This document shows positions 8,963 through 17,310 of a DNA stretch of 64,000 nucleotides, piece by piece. Under the pieces are notes generated by a model. It saw only the letters and a program-made list of their open reading frames with translations. It was not told where the DNA came from and did no database searches. The position numbers were made by a program, and so were the translations under genes. Every line of letters begins with the position of its first letter. Position 1 is the first letter of the stretch. Origin of the DNA: JAIXWP01 sp041391745 (GTDB taxonomy: Bacteria; Bacteroidota; Bacteroidia; Flavobacteriales_D; Sanyastnellaceae); the NCBI GenBank assembly GCA_041391745.1, contig JAWKNK010000004.1:1-64000 (forward strand), in the 5' to 3' direction.

Positions 8963-9900
8963 CGATAAACACTGCGTTCTTCTTCATCGTCTATCATTGA
9001 ACGATAAGAATTGTATCTACTAGCGCTCAAGGTTCCTTCCTCAACGCCTTTTACGACAGCGCATCCCGGCTCATTGATGTGCTTGCAGTTGCTGAATTTA
9101 CAATCAGGTAAGCGCTTGAAAAATTCGATGAAATAATTTGAAATTTCATCTTTCGGAATATCTACCAATCCAAAACCTTTAATGCCTGGAGTGTCCACTA
9201 TGTATCCCCCAAAAGGCAATTCGTGCATTTCCGCAAAAGTGGTGGTATGCTGACCCTTATTACTGAATTCCGAAATATCTCCAATGCGAATGTCTTTTCC
9301 TGGTATAAAATAATTGACCAAGGAGGACTTTCCCGTTCCTGAATGTCCGCTCAATAAGTTGATTTTATCTTTCATCAACTCTTGCATTTTGTCCAGGTTT
9401 TGACCATTGACAAGTGAAGTAACAAGGACTGGATATCCTACTTCAATATATGTCGTAATCAAGTCGTCGACATCGTAAAGCTCTTCTTCTGTGTATTGAT
9501 CTATTTTGTGAAAAACCAAGGTGGTAGGAATATCATAAGCTTCTGCTGTGATTAGAAAGCGGTCGATAAATCCTGGTGTCGTCTGTGGTCTAGTGGTAGT
9601 AATAATCAAGAAAGCATTATCAATGTTCGATGCTACAATTTGTGCCTCTTTGGAAAGATTCACCGATTTGCGAATGATATAATTTTTTCTTTCATGAATA
9701 TCCTTGATGATGCCTGTATTGTCTGAATCGATTTCAAAATTTACTCGATCGCCGGCAGCAATTGGATTAGTGGTGGAAAGTCCTTTTAGTCGAAGTTTGC
9801 CGCGGATTTGACACTGGTATACCTTGCCATCTTCGCCTTTTACATCGTAGTTTTTACCTGTGCTTTTTAAAACTAATCCTGTCATTGGCTTTATAGACAA
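8959..9900 (-). CDS. rsgA: Small-ribosomal-subunit biogenesis GTPase RsgA
   Basis: The protein has an OB-fold (about 1-75), then a circularly permuted GTPase with motifs in the order G4 (HKID), G1 (GHSGTGKSSL), G3 (DTPGIKGF), and a C-terminal zinc knuckle (CKFSNCKHINEPGC). This is the complete RsgA/YjeQ architecture at the usual length (313 residues). It acts in late 30S maturation by GTP hydrolysis. Its start overlaps the end of the SDR gene by 10 bases, so the two are probably translated from one transcript. Confidence 0.95.
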   Translation of the reverse strand: MSIKPMTGLVLKSTGKNYDVKGEDGKVYQCQIRGKLRLKGLSTTNPIAAGDRVNFEIDSDNTGIIKDIHERKNYIIRKSVNLSKEAQIVASNIDNAFLIITTTRPQTTPGFIDRFLITAEAYDIPTTLVFHKIDQYTEEELYDVDDLITTYIEVGYPVLVTSLVNGQNLDKMQELMKDKINLLSGHSGTGKSSLVNYFIPGKDIRIGDISEFSNKGQHTTTFAEMHELPFGGYIVDTPGIKGFGLVDIPKDEISNYFIEFFKRLPDCKFSNCKHINEPGCAVVKGVEEGTLSASRYNSYRSMIDDEEERSVYR

Positions 9901-10676
9901 AGAGTTCTACCGCCGTCCACGGGTACATTTATACCATTGATATAAGAAGCAGCAGGTGAAGCTAAAAACGCTACAGCAGCGGCTATTTCTTCGGGCTTGC
10001 CAAGGCGTTTCATAGGTACTTCACCAGACATCTCATTTTTAATATCTACAACTTCAACACCAGCCTTACTTGCCTTGTTTTGCATAATTTGATCTAGTCG
10101 TCCAGTTTCTGTTGCGCCAGGAAGAACGTTGTTCACGGTAATGTTGAATTGTCCTAATTCCATAGCCAATGTTTTTGACCAGTTGGCCACGGCTCCACGA
10201 ATAGTGTTGCTAACCCCCAAGTTTGGCAAAGGCTGTTTTACTGAAGTGCTAATAATATTTATAATGCGCCCGTAGCCTAATTCTTTCATTCCGGGCACTA
10301 GTGCTTGTGCTAGAATCTGATTGTTTATCAAATGAGAATTAAAGGCCATTCTAAAGGATTCAATGTCTGAATCAATCGCTTTACCAGGGTTAGGTCCGCC
10401 GGTGTTATTCACGAGTATGTTAACTTTATTCGATTTTACAAAGTTCTCAATGGCTGATTGCACTTCAGCTGGATGACTGAAATCTGCTACAATATAACCG
10501 TGCTTTTGTCCATTTGGAGAAGGAAGATTAGCAGCATTTTCTTTCAATTTTTCTTCATTACGAGCCATCAAAAAGATAGTAGCTCCTAATTCTGCCAATT
10601 CTATTGCCGACGCAAATCCAATTCCTTGAGTAGAGCCGCAAACAACGGCACTTTTTCCTTGTAAATTCAAATTCAT
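9891..10676 (-). CDS. SDR-family oxidoreductase with altered active site
   Basis: This 261-residue Rossmann protein has the cofactor motif GSTQGIG near the N-terminus, NNTGG, and a C-terminal VDGGR typical of FabG-like reductases. The catalytic segment is unusual: where classical enzymes have YxxxK it reads GVSNTIRGAV, so both Tyr and Lys seem to be missing although the preceding serines (IISTS) are there. This variant recurs in one 3-oxoacyl-ACP-reductase-like SDR subfamily, to the best of my recall. Substrate and activity cannot be named. It is co-oriented with rsgA. Confidence 0.8.
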   Translation of the reverse strand: MNLNLQGKSAVVCGSTQGIGFASAIELAELGATIFLMARNEEKLKENAANLPSPNGQKHGYIVADFSHPAEVQSAIENFVKSNKVNILVNNTGGPNPGKAIDSDIESFRMAFNSHLINNQILAQALVPGMKELGYGRIINIISTSVKQPLPNLGVSNTIRGAVANWSKTLAMELGQFNITVNNVLPGATETGRLDQIMQNKASKAGVEVVDIKNEMSGEVPMKRLGKPEEIAAAVAFLASPAASYINGINVPVDGGRTLCL

Positions 10677-10769
10677 AGCACAAAGAAACGAAAAACAATA
10701 CGATGCGCATATATGTGAATATTATACATGGGTTGCTTTCTTGCCTCTTGAAGAAGTATTTTCGCACCA

Positions 10770-12866
10770 GTGCTTCTCAAGAAAGACATATCATATTTGA
10801 AAGGGGTTGGACCCCAGCGCGCGGAAACCTTGCAAAAGGAGCTGGGGATATTTACATGGGGACAGCTCCTCTTGCACTATCCGTTTCGATACGTGGACCG
10901 ATCAAAAATCACCAGAATTATTGACATTGGTTCGGATCAAGTCGCCGTACAATTGATGGGGCAATTTGTGAGCATGAAAGAACTGGGCGAAGGAAGAGCA
11001 AAAAGACTAAGCGCGATTTTTAGAGACGATTCGGGAAGCATCGAAATGATTTGGTTTAAAGGTGTGAAATGGGCAAAAGCTTCTATTCAGCTGAATCAAA
11101 CTTATGTGGCCTACGGAAAACCATCCGAGTTTAAGGGCAAATACAGTCTTCCGCATCCCGAACTTGAAATCATGGAAAGTGCGCGAGTACTTTCTGGAAA
11201 TGAATTAAAACCTGTTTATAGTACTACTGAAAAGTGCAGTGTGAAGGGTTTAAATAGTAATGGCATTGCCAAGCTCACTCGCCAACTCGTAGAAGACTTG
11301 AATGGCGAGGTTGAAGAGAATTTGTCATCAGAAATTATTGAAAAATTCAAGCTACTTCCTAGAGAAGAAGCGCTAAAGCAAGTTCATGTTCCTTCAAACG
11401 CACAGATGTTGGAGGCGGCAAGACGTAGATTAAAGTTCGAGGAATTGTTTTTTATTCAAATGCAATTGGTGAAGCAAAAAATGCTCAACACCAAGCTGGA
11501 GCGTGGAGTGCGATTTGAAAAAGTAGGAAAACATTTCAATGAATTTTATGAAAACTATTTACCGTTTGAATTAACTAATGCTCAGAAAAGAGTGGTTAAG
11601 GAAATTCGGGCAGATGTGGCTCGAGGCTATCACATGAATAGGCTCATCCAAGGTGATGTTGGAAGCGGAAAAACGATTGTTGCGCTTCTAAGTGCTTTGT
11701 TGGCGATAGATAATGGATTTCAGACGTGCTTAATGGCTCCGACTGAAATATTAGCTCAGCAGCATTTTCAAGGGATCACTGAATTGCTGGCGCCAATGAA
11801 TTTGCGAATTGCATTTTTATCGGGATCAACTCCAAAAGGAGAAAGAAAGAAAATTCATGCAGCGCTTTTAGATGGTGAGATTGACCTTCTCATTGGTACG
11901 CATGCTTTGATCGAACCCATTGTCCAATTTAAAAATCTTGGATTGGCAGTAATAGATGAGCAACATAGATTTGGTGTGGCTCAACGCGCAGCATTGTGGA
12001 AAAAAGCTGCCCTTCCTCCGCATGTTTTGGTAATGACAGCCACTCCTATTCCAAGAACTCTAGCCATGACATTATATGGCGATTTGGATGTGAGTGTGAT
12101 TGATGAGTTACCACCAGGCAGAAAGCCGATTAAAACATTGTGGCGTTCGGATGCGAAACGATTGGAGGTTTTTCAATTTATGGAAAATGAAATTGAAAAA
12201 GGGCGTCAGGTGTACGTCGTTTATCCATTGATAGAAGAAAGTGAGGCTATGGATTATAAAGATCTGATGGATGGGTACGAATCCATGTCACGCAGATTTC
12301 CGTTGCCGAAATACAAATTGAGTATTGTTCATGGTCAAATGAAAAATGATGCGCGTGACTATGAAATGGAACAATTCGTAAAAGGCAACACACACATTAT
12401 GGTGGCCACAACCGTAATTGAAGTTGGTGTGAATGTCCCGAATGCATCTGTTATGATAATAGAAAGCGCTGAAAGGTTTGGACTTTCGCAACTTCATCAG
12501 TTGAGGGGTAGAGTAGGACGCGGTGCAGAGCAGAGCTATTGCATACTTATGACGGGACATAAGGTGAGTGCCGACGCCCGAACGAGACTTGAAACAATGG
12601 TTGAAACAAATGACGGATTTAAAATAGCTGAGGTGGATCTTGAAATTCGCGGACCCGGAGACTTGTCGGGAACACAGCAAAGTGGATTGCTAAATTTGAG
12701 AATAGCAGATCTCGCCAAGGATCAGCAGATGCTTTCTTACGCTCGTGAAATGGCTCTCGAAATTATTGATGAGGATCCTCATCTTTTGCTCCAAAAAAAT
12801 AAGCCAATAGCAGAACATCTACTATTGGCTTCTCAGAACAAATCTGATTGGAGTAAGATATCTTAG
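10770..12866 (+). CDS. recG: ATP-dependent DNA helicase RecG
   Basis: The 698-residue product has the N-terminal wedge/OB domain (about 10-150), then superfamily 2 helicase motifs: GDVGSGKT (Walker A), DEQH (Walker B), TATPIPRT (motif III), and the C-terminal helicase half with QLRGRVGRG. RecG remodels stalled forks and branched DNA. The chosen start is the GTG at 10770, giving MLLKKDISYLKGVGPQRA, which matches where family members begin. No ATG is available nearby in frame. It ends three bases from the convergent gene at 12870. Confidence 0.95.
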   Translation: MLLKKDISYLKGVGPQRAETLQKELGIFTWGQLLLHYPFRYVDRSKITRIIDIGSDQVAVQLMGQFVSMKELGEGRAKRLSAIFRDDSGSIEMIWFKGVKWAKASIQLNQTYVAYGKPSEFKGKYSLPHPELEIMESARVLSGNELKPVYSTTEKCSVKGLNSNGIAKLTRQLVEDLNGEVEENLSSEIIEKFKLLPREEALKQVHVPSNAQMLEAARRRLKFEELFFIQMQLVKQKMLNTKLERGVRFEKVGKHFNEFYENYLPFELTNAQKRVVKEIRADVARGYHMNRLIQGDVGSGKTIVALLSALLAIDNGFQTCLMAPTEILAQQHFQGITELLAPMNLRIAFLSGSTPKGERKKIHAALLDGEIDLLIGTHALIEPIVQFKNLGLAVIDEQHRFGVAQRAALWKKAALPPHVLVMTATPIPRTLAMTLYGDLDVSVIDELPPGRKPIKTLWRSDAKRLEVFQFMENEIEKGRQVYVVYPLIEESEAMDYKDLMDGYESMSRRFPLPKYKLSIVHGQMKNDARDYEMEQFVKGNTHIMVATTVIEVGVNVPNASVMIIESAERFGLSQLHQLRGRVGRGAEQSYCILMTGHKVSADARTRLETMVETNDGFKIAEVDLEIRGPGDLSGTQQSGLLNLRIADLAKDQQMLSYAREMALEIIDEDPHLLLQKNKPIAEHLLLASQNKSDWSKIS

Positions 12867-12869
12867 TTT

Positions 12870-13343
12870 CTATTTTTTAATTTGCTTTTTCAATTCGCTT
12901 ACCGGCACAGGCATCACTGGTTCAGTTAGCTCATCCGGGTCGTATGCGAATATGTCTGCTTCCGTTGGTTCTTCCACGTTTGCATTCAATGCCAGCATTT
13001 TTACGGGCATATCTAGGGTGTGTTTGCCCTCGTCATTGCTCTTACTTACATCTAGTCCAAAGTAAAAATCGTGGTAACCTGGAATTTGAACAACCCCGAT
13101 ATATTTACTCGTACCGCGCATTTCCACCTTGTTTTTTTTACCCTCAGAAACGGAAGTGACTACTAATTCTCCATCTTTATAAATCAACATAGTGGAGCCC
13201 TTGATGAGTTCTTCTGTCTGCAAGTCGTATGCAGTAATAATGAATTTAACTTCTGCGCCTGTAGCTGCCTGTGCTTGTTCTTCTTGAGCAATTGAAATTA
13301 CTGAAATAAACAGCAAGCCACAGAATAGGATTAACGATTTCAT
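12870..13343 (-). CDS. Small secreted protein of unknown function (paralogue A)
   Basis: A 157-residue protein with a signal peptide (ending SVISIAQ). After it comes one beta-rich domain whose core reads GYHDFYFGLDVSK and then LDMPVKMLALN, followed by an acidic Pro-rich stretch and a basic tail (LKKQIKK). It is clearly related to the next gene upstream. The beta-strand pattern resembles carboxypeptidase-regulatory/Ig-like modules, but I cannot assign a family. Confidence 0.7.
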   Translation of the reverse strand: MKSLILFCGLLFISVISIAQEEQAQAATGAEVKFIITAYDLQTEELIKGSTMLIYKDGELVVTSVSEGKKNKVEMRGTSKYIGVVQIPGYHDFYFGLDVSKSNDEGKHTLDMPVKMLALNANVEEPTEADIFAYDPDELTEPVMPVPVSELKKQIKK

Positions 13344-13396
13344 GATTCTAAATAATTAATAATCAGTATCAAATATAAGGAAAATCAGTTTAAAAG

Positions 13397-13837
13397 TCAA
13401 TTTTTTGTGGTCATAGCCACTAAATCTGAGACTGGAACAGCAGCAAGAAAGTTGACATTGCCAAAACAAAGCTCCGTTGTAAGTTCTGATGGAAGGTCTT
13501 CGTTCAAGCTGTACATCATTATCGGAAGATCTAGACGATATTCATGTACACTATTGTGCTCGGCCATGTCTAAAGCAAGATACATGTCGTGATAGCCCTC
13601 CTTCTTGATGACTACGATTACATATTCTTCATTTTCTATTTTTTGAAAATTTTTCTTCCCTTTTGACACTTTGCTTTGAAAAAGGTGAGACTGATTGTAT
13701 AGCTCAACTGTACATCCTTTCAAATTTGTTGATCGGTCAGAACTGATAGGATAGATTGAGATTTTTACTTCTTTAGACTGTGCAAATAAAATGGTTGAAA
13801 ACACAGCGAAAATGGCGCTTAAAAGTAGTTTTTTCAT
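13397..13837 (-). CDS. Small secreted protein of unknown function (paralogue B)
   Basis: A 146-residue exported protein (signal peptide ending STILFAQ) sharing with its neighbour the segments GYHDMYLALDMAE and LDLPIMMYSLN at the same relative positions, and a similar C-terminal VPVSDL. The two genes are co-oriented and 53 bases apart, so they are a tandem duplication. Both have a basic GKKNF/GKKNK turn before the shared core. The function is unknown. Confidence 0.7.
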   Translation of the reverse strand: MKKLLLSAIFAVFSTILFAQSKEVKISIYPISSDRSTNLKGCTVELYNQSHLFQSKVSKGKKNFQKIENEEYVIVVIKKEGYHDMYLALDMAEHNSVHEYRLDLPIMMYSLNEDLPSELTTELCFGNVNFLAAVPVSDLVAMTTKN

Positions 13838-13874
13838 GGTTTATAGTTTTTACTAAAGTATAAACCAAATTGCT

Positions 13875-15335
13875 TTAAACCAAACTTTTAAGGTAATTGT
13901 CGGCCTTTTGAAGTAAATATTCCTTTTTCGTAATATTCATTTTGTCGAAAGTCCTTACCATCATTCCCAATCGTGGATTCTTCAGAAAGAAATCCCGATG
14001 CTTGTCAATAAACCTCCAGAACAAACCATCCCATATTTCACACCAAGGGCCTTTTTGAAAATTGCTCATTTTTAAAATGTAATTCGAACCACTTATGTAT
14101 GGCTTTGTGCTCATGAGTCCACCGTCCGCAAATTGAGACATTCCATATACATTGGTTACCATTACCCAATCATATGCATCGATGAAAAGCTCCATAAACC
14201 AGCGGTAAACTTCATCTGGATTGATCTCGCAGAGGAGCATGAAATTACCTAAGACCATCAATCTATCAATGTGATGGGTGTATGCCGATTCATTCATGCG
14301 GGCTATTGCATCATCTACAGGTGGAATGCCTGTCGTGCCTGAGTAAAAGGATTCGGGAAGCTTTCTTTGATGATCGAAAAAGTTTTTAGTACGCTCTTCT
14401 ACACCTTTCAATAGATACACAGCCCGAATGTACTCTCTCCATCCAATCACCTGACGCAGAAAGCCCTCCAGGGCATTGAGAGGAATTTCATTTTCCAAGC
14501 CGATTTCAATTGCTCGTTTCGCAACTTCCTGTGGATAGAGCAAGCCAACATTTAACATGGGGGTCAATATGGAATGAAATAGCGATCCATTCCCTTTGAC
14601 TATTGCATCTTGATATGTACCGAAATTTTGAAATTTTTCGCGCAAAAATTGATCAAGCCAAACTAGACTTTGATCTCTAGTAATAGGATAGTACCATTGA
14701 TTAAGATGTCCTGGATTAGAACCGAACGTTCGTTCGGTTTTTTCACGCGCGTCCATTTCGATTTCTGAAGTGCGCACTTTATTCATGGCTGGAATAAAGG
14801 TGCCACTAGGAATCTTCTTTCGGTTTTCGGTATCAAAGGTCCACTTGCCTCCTACAGGCTCACCCGCCGCATCTAGAAGCATTCCATGTCGCTTTCTTTC
14901 ATCGATATAGAATGAGGTAAAAAAATATCTTTTCTTGTTCTTAAAATAATTCAGAATGTATTCCCTTGAGCAAAGCCAATTCGGACTTTGCCGTATTTCA
15001 ACTTCAATGTTATGTTTACGCGCATATCGATGTATCCGCCGTTCCAGCAAATAATCGCTTGGATCAAATAACGTTACTTTATTTACTTTTTTAGAAAATA
15101 AGTAGTCAAATAGGTCGGCCGTTTTATGCCTAATATCCTGACTGCTTATGTATTCTTTTTGCCCAGATATTTCAGAAAAAAAATAAGCCATTGTTGCCTT
15201 GTGATAGGCAATTTTCTGTTTGTGAAATTTGTATTGAGTAAAAAATAATTCGTCCTCAACCAATAGTGTAAGATCCGGTTTTAAATTCAATACCTCCCTG
15301 AATAGTTGATGAGGGTAAACAAGTAATACATTCAT
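13875..15335 (-). CDS. Cryptochrome/photolyase family protein, PhrB-like (FeS-BCP clade relative)
   Basis: The 486-residue protein begins with a Rossmann antenna domain (LVYPHQLF) and carries the FAD-binding helical domain, with AYTHHIDRLMVLGNFML and MSQFADGGLMSTKPY, the hallmark of bacterial (6-4) photolyases such as Agrobacterium PhrB. Those enzymes hold a [4Fe-4S] cluster through four Cys. Here the segment after NYILKMS is shortened to NFQKGPWC, and the residue at the first ligand position appears to be Pro (TGIPPVDD), so probably only one ligand Cys is left. It ends a three-gene light-repair operon. Confidence 0.85.
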   Translation of the reverse strand: MNVLLVYPHQLFREVLNLKPDLTLLVEDELFFTQYKFHKQKIAYHKATMAYFFSEISGQKEYISSQDIRHKTADLFDYLFSKKVNKVTLFDPSDYLLERRIHRYARKHNIEVEIRQSPNWLCSREYILNYFKNKKRYFFTSFYIDERKRHGMLLDAAGEPVGGKWTFDTENRKKIPSGTFIPAMNKVRTSEIEMDAREKTERTFGSNPGHLNQWYYPITRDQSLVWLDQFLREKFQNFGTYQDAIVKGNGSLFHSILTPMLNVGLLYPQEVAKRAIEIGLENEIPLNALEGFLRQVIGWREYIRAVYLLKGVEERTKNFFDHQRKLPESFYSGTTGIPPVDDAIARMNESAYTHHIDRLMVLGNFMLLCEINPDEVYRWFMELFIDAYDWVMVTNVYGMSQFADGGLMSTKPYISGSNYILKMSNFQKGPWCEIWDGLFWRFIDKHRDFFLKNPRLGMMVRTFDKMNITKKEYLLQKADNYLKSLV

Positions 15336-15338
15336 CGA

Positions 15339-15632
15339 CTATCGCTTTGAAATTTTATTGTTGCTGATGGAGCGCTGGCGAGTGCACTTGTGTCTCGATA
15401 CATCAGATGATCGCAGTTCAGAATGTTTTGTCTGTCTTCCACTCATGCGCTTGCGCCACATTCTAAAACTAGAAGCTTTCATTTCTTTCCGCATCAATTC
15501 AATCACCTCTTTTTCGATCAAACCAAATTGAATTTCGATGGCCTCAAAAGGAGTGCGGTCTTCCCACGCCATTTCAATGATGCGGTCAATTTCTGTTTCC
15601 GAAAGCTCAGTTTTCTTGTTTATTTCAGCCAT
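15339..15632 (-). CDS. DUF2805/TIGR03643 family protein
   Basis: This 97-residue protein has the family core ETEIDRIIEMAWEDRTPFEA then FGLIEKEVIELMRK, a helix-turn-helix-like fold, and a very basic C-terminal tail (SGRQTKHSELR to SISNNKISKR) that could bind nucleic acid. The family is usually found beside photolyase/cryptochrome genes. Here it sits between the two, 3 bases from one and overlapping the other by 13 bases. A role in light-dependent repair is inferred from context only. Confidence 0.8.
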   Translation of the reverse strand: MAEINKKTELSETEIDRIIEMAWEDRTPFEAIEIQFGLIEKEVIELMRKEMKASSFRMWRKRMSGRQTKHSELRSSDVSRHKCTRQRSISNNKISKR

Positions 15633-16909
15633 AGTTTTCTGAATGTAGAATCTTTATCGTAATCGTTCGCTTGCTTTTGTGTATTGAATTTTCTGAATGG
15701 TCTGGGATCATTGCCAACTCCTGCTACATACGCCCAATTTCCCCAGTTGCTTGATGGATCATAGTCTATGAGCTGCTGCTCAAAATAGGCCGCTCCCCAC
15801 CTCCAATCGATGCCGAGATCATGAACGAGATAGCTTGCCACATTTTGGCGGCCTCTATTACTCATCCAGCCGGAACCATTTAGCTCTATCATATTGGCAT
15901 TCACAAAATCATCTCCAGTCTGTCCTGATTTCCAATTTTCAAAAATGGTCAAATCTCTATTCCAAGGTTGCCTCGCTGTTTTGTTGCCATTGAGTTGAAA
16001 GAGGTTATTGCCATACTTTAAAAAAGTGAATTTGAAGAAGTCTCTCCAAAGCAACTCGAAAATCATCCAATAGGTACTCTCATTTTTTTCAACCTCATTT
16101 TCAAATCGATTTACTTCGGTAGTAATTTGACGAGCACTTAATGATCCATTTGCCAACCAAGGTGAAAACTTCCCGCTATAGCCCATTCCTACCATTCCAT
16201 TTCGAGTGAGCTTATAAGTGGAAATGTGCTGGTCTTTCCAAATGTAGTTTTCTAAATGTTTTAATGCCGTGGTTTCACCTCCGGCTAGATTAAATGCTGC
16301 GCGGCTCTCCGTTTCGAATGAAGGAAATCCAAGCTCAGCTATACTTGGAATATTAGTATTAAAATTTGGAGTGCTGATTTTTATTGGTGTTTCATAGACC
16401 TCACGATAATGAAATTTATTTTCGACTTTATTTCTAAAGGATGTAAAGATGTCTGGGATATTGGAAATAGCGAATGGTAAATCCTGAGGATGAAGTAAAG
16501 TTGAAGCCCAATATTTTTTCAGAGGAATTCCATGGTGATGGAGTTCTGATTCTAAGCTTCGCTCCTGCTCAATTTCTTCAGAAGTAAACTCGGCTGAACA
16601 ATAGACGGCTTGGACATTATATTCAACAGCAAGGTCGCGAATAGCATCAACGGGTTTTCCAATTTTTACAAGCAAATCTCCACCTAACAATTGAAGTGAT
16701 TTTTTAAGATCTGCAACACTTTCTAAAAGAAATGCAAGTCGTCGAGATCCTATTCGTGGAATACCGAATTGAACCCCATTCAGCACATTTGTATCCAGAC
16801 AAAACACGGGAATAACAAGATCGCTATCGTTGCATGCACGAACGAGCGTTTCATTGTCATGAACTCTTAAATCATTTCGAAACCAGAGGAGAATAGCTCG
16901 CTTTTTCAC
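15620..16909 (-). CDS. DASH-family cryptochrome
   Basis: A 429-residue protein with the photolyase N-terminal Rossmann domain (LLWFRNDLRVHDNETL) and the FAD-binding C-terminal domain (FELLWRDFFKF, GWMSNRGRQNVASYL, DWRWGAAYFEQQLIDYD, NWGNWAYVAG). The last blocks are diagnostic for Cry-DASH, which binds FAD and an antenna pterin and repairs CPDs in single-stranded or loop DNA. It is the first gene of the operon cry-DUF2805-phrB-like. The upstream gap to the MerR gene's stop is 47 bases on the other side of the operon start. Confidence 0.92.
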   Translation of the reverse strand: MKKRAILLWFRNDLRVHDNETLVRACNDSDLVIPVFCLDTNVLNGVQFGIPRIGSRRLAFLLESVADLKKSLQLLGGDLLVKIGKPVDAIRDLAVEYNVQAVYCSAEFTSEEIEQERSLESELHHHGIPLKKYWASTLLHPQDLPFAISNIPDIFTSFRNKVENKFHYREVYETPIKISTPNFNTNIPSIAELGFPSFETESRAAFNLAGGETTALKHLENYIWKDQHISTYKLTRNGMVGMGYSGKFSPWLANGSLSARQITTEVNRFENEVEKNESTYWMIFELLWRDFFKFTFLKYGNNLFQLNGNKTARQPWNRDLTIFENWKSGQTGDDFVNANMIELNGSGWMSNRGRQNVASYLVHDLGIDWRWGAAYFEQQLIDYDPSSNWGNWAYVAGVGNDPRPFRKFNTQKQANDYDKDSTFRKLWLK

Positions 16910-16956
16910 TTTGCACTACTTTGAAGAATGCAACAAAGTAGTGGTCTAATTGTTCG

Positions 16957-17295
16957 CTAAAGCGCGCTGGCTATGCTTTTTAATTCAGACTTGATACGGA
17001 GAAGTTTTGTAACTACCACATTTTCCTCTACTGGCGGAGCCTCTACTTTATCCTTAAGCGCATTTTTAGCGCCGTCGAGGGTAAAGCCACGTTCTTTTAC
17101 TAAGTGATGAATTTTTTTGAAAAGCTCTAAGTCTTTTTTAGTATAAACGCGATTACCTCTGTTGTTCTTTTTTGGTTGAAGTTGAGGAAATTCCTTTTCC
17201 CAAAATCGAATCAGAGAAGAATTGACATTAAACATTTCGGCCACTTCTCCAATTGAGAAGTACCTTTTTTCTATATCAGCGGTTCTGGTCAACAT
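16957..17295 (-). CDS. MerR-family transcriptional regulator
   Basis: A 112-residue protein with an N-terminal MerR winged helix (YFSIGEVAEMFNVNSSLIRFWEKEFPQL, about 12-40, then NRVYTKKDLELF) and a short C-terminal helix without effector-binding Cys. It is 15 bases downstream of the M23 peptidase gene and co-oriented. It lies between that gene and the cryptochrome operon; MerR-like proteins regulate photolyase genes elsewhere, but nothing in the sequence shows it does so here. Confidence 0.85.
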   Translation of the reverse strand: MLTRTADIEKRYFSIGEVAEMFNVNSSLIRFWEKEFPQLQPKKNNRGNRVYTKKDLELFKKIHHLVKERGFTLDGAKNALKDKVEAPPVEENVVVTKLLRIKSELKSIASAL

Positions 17296-17310
17296 AGGTA
17301 GGTGGTCGGT

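Noticed and set aside
12288..12680. 130-codon minus-strand frame inside recG
   Set aside because: Fully contained in the conserved helicase domain coding region; antisense shadow.
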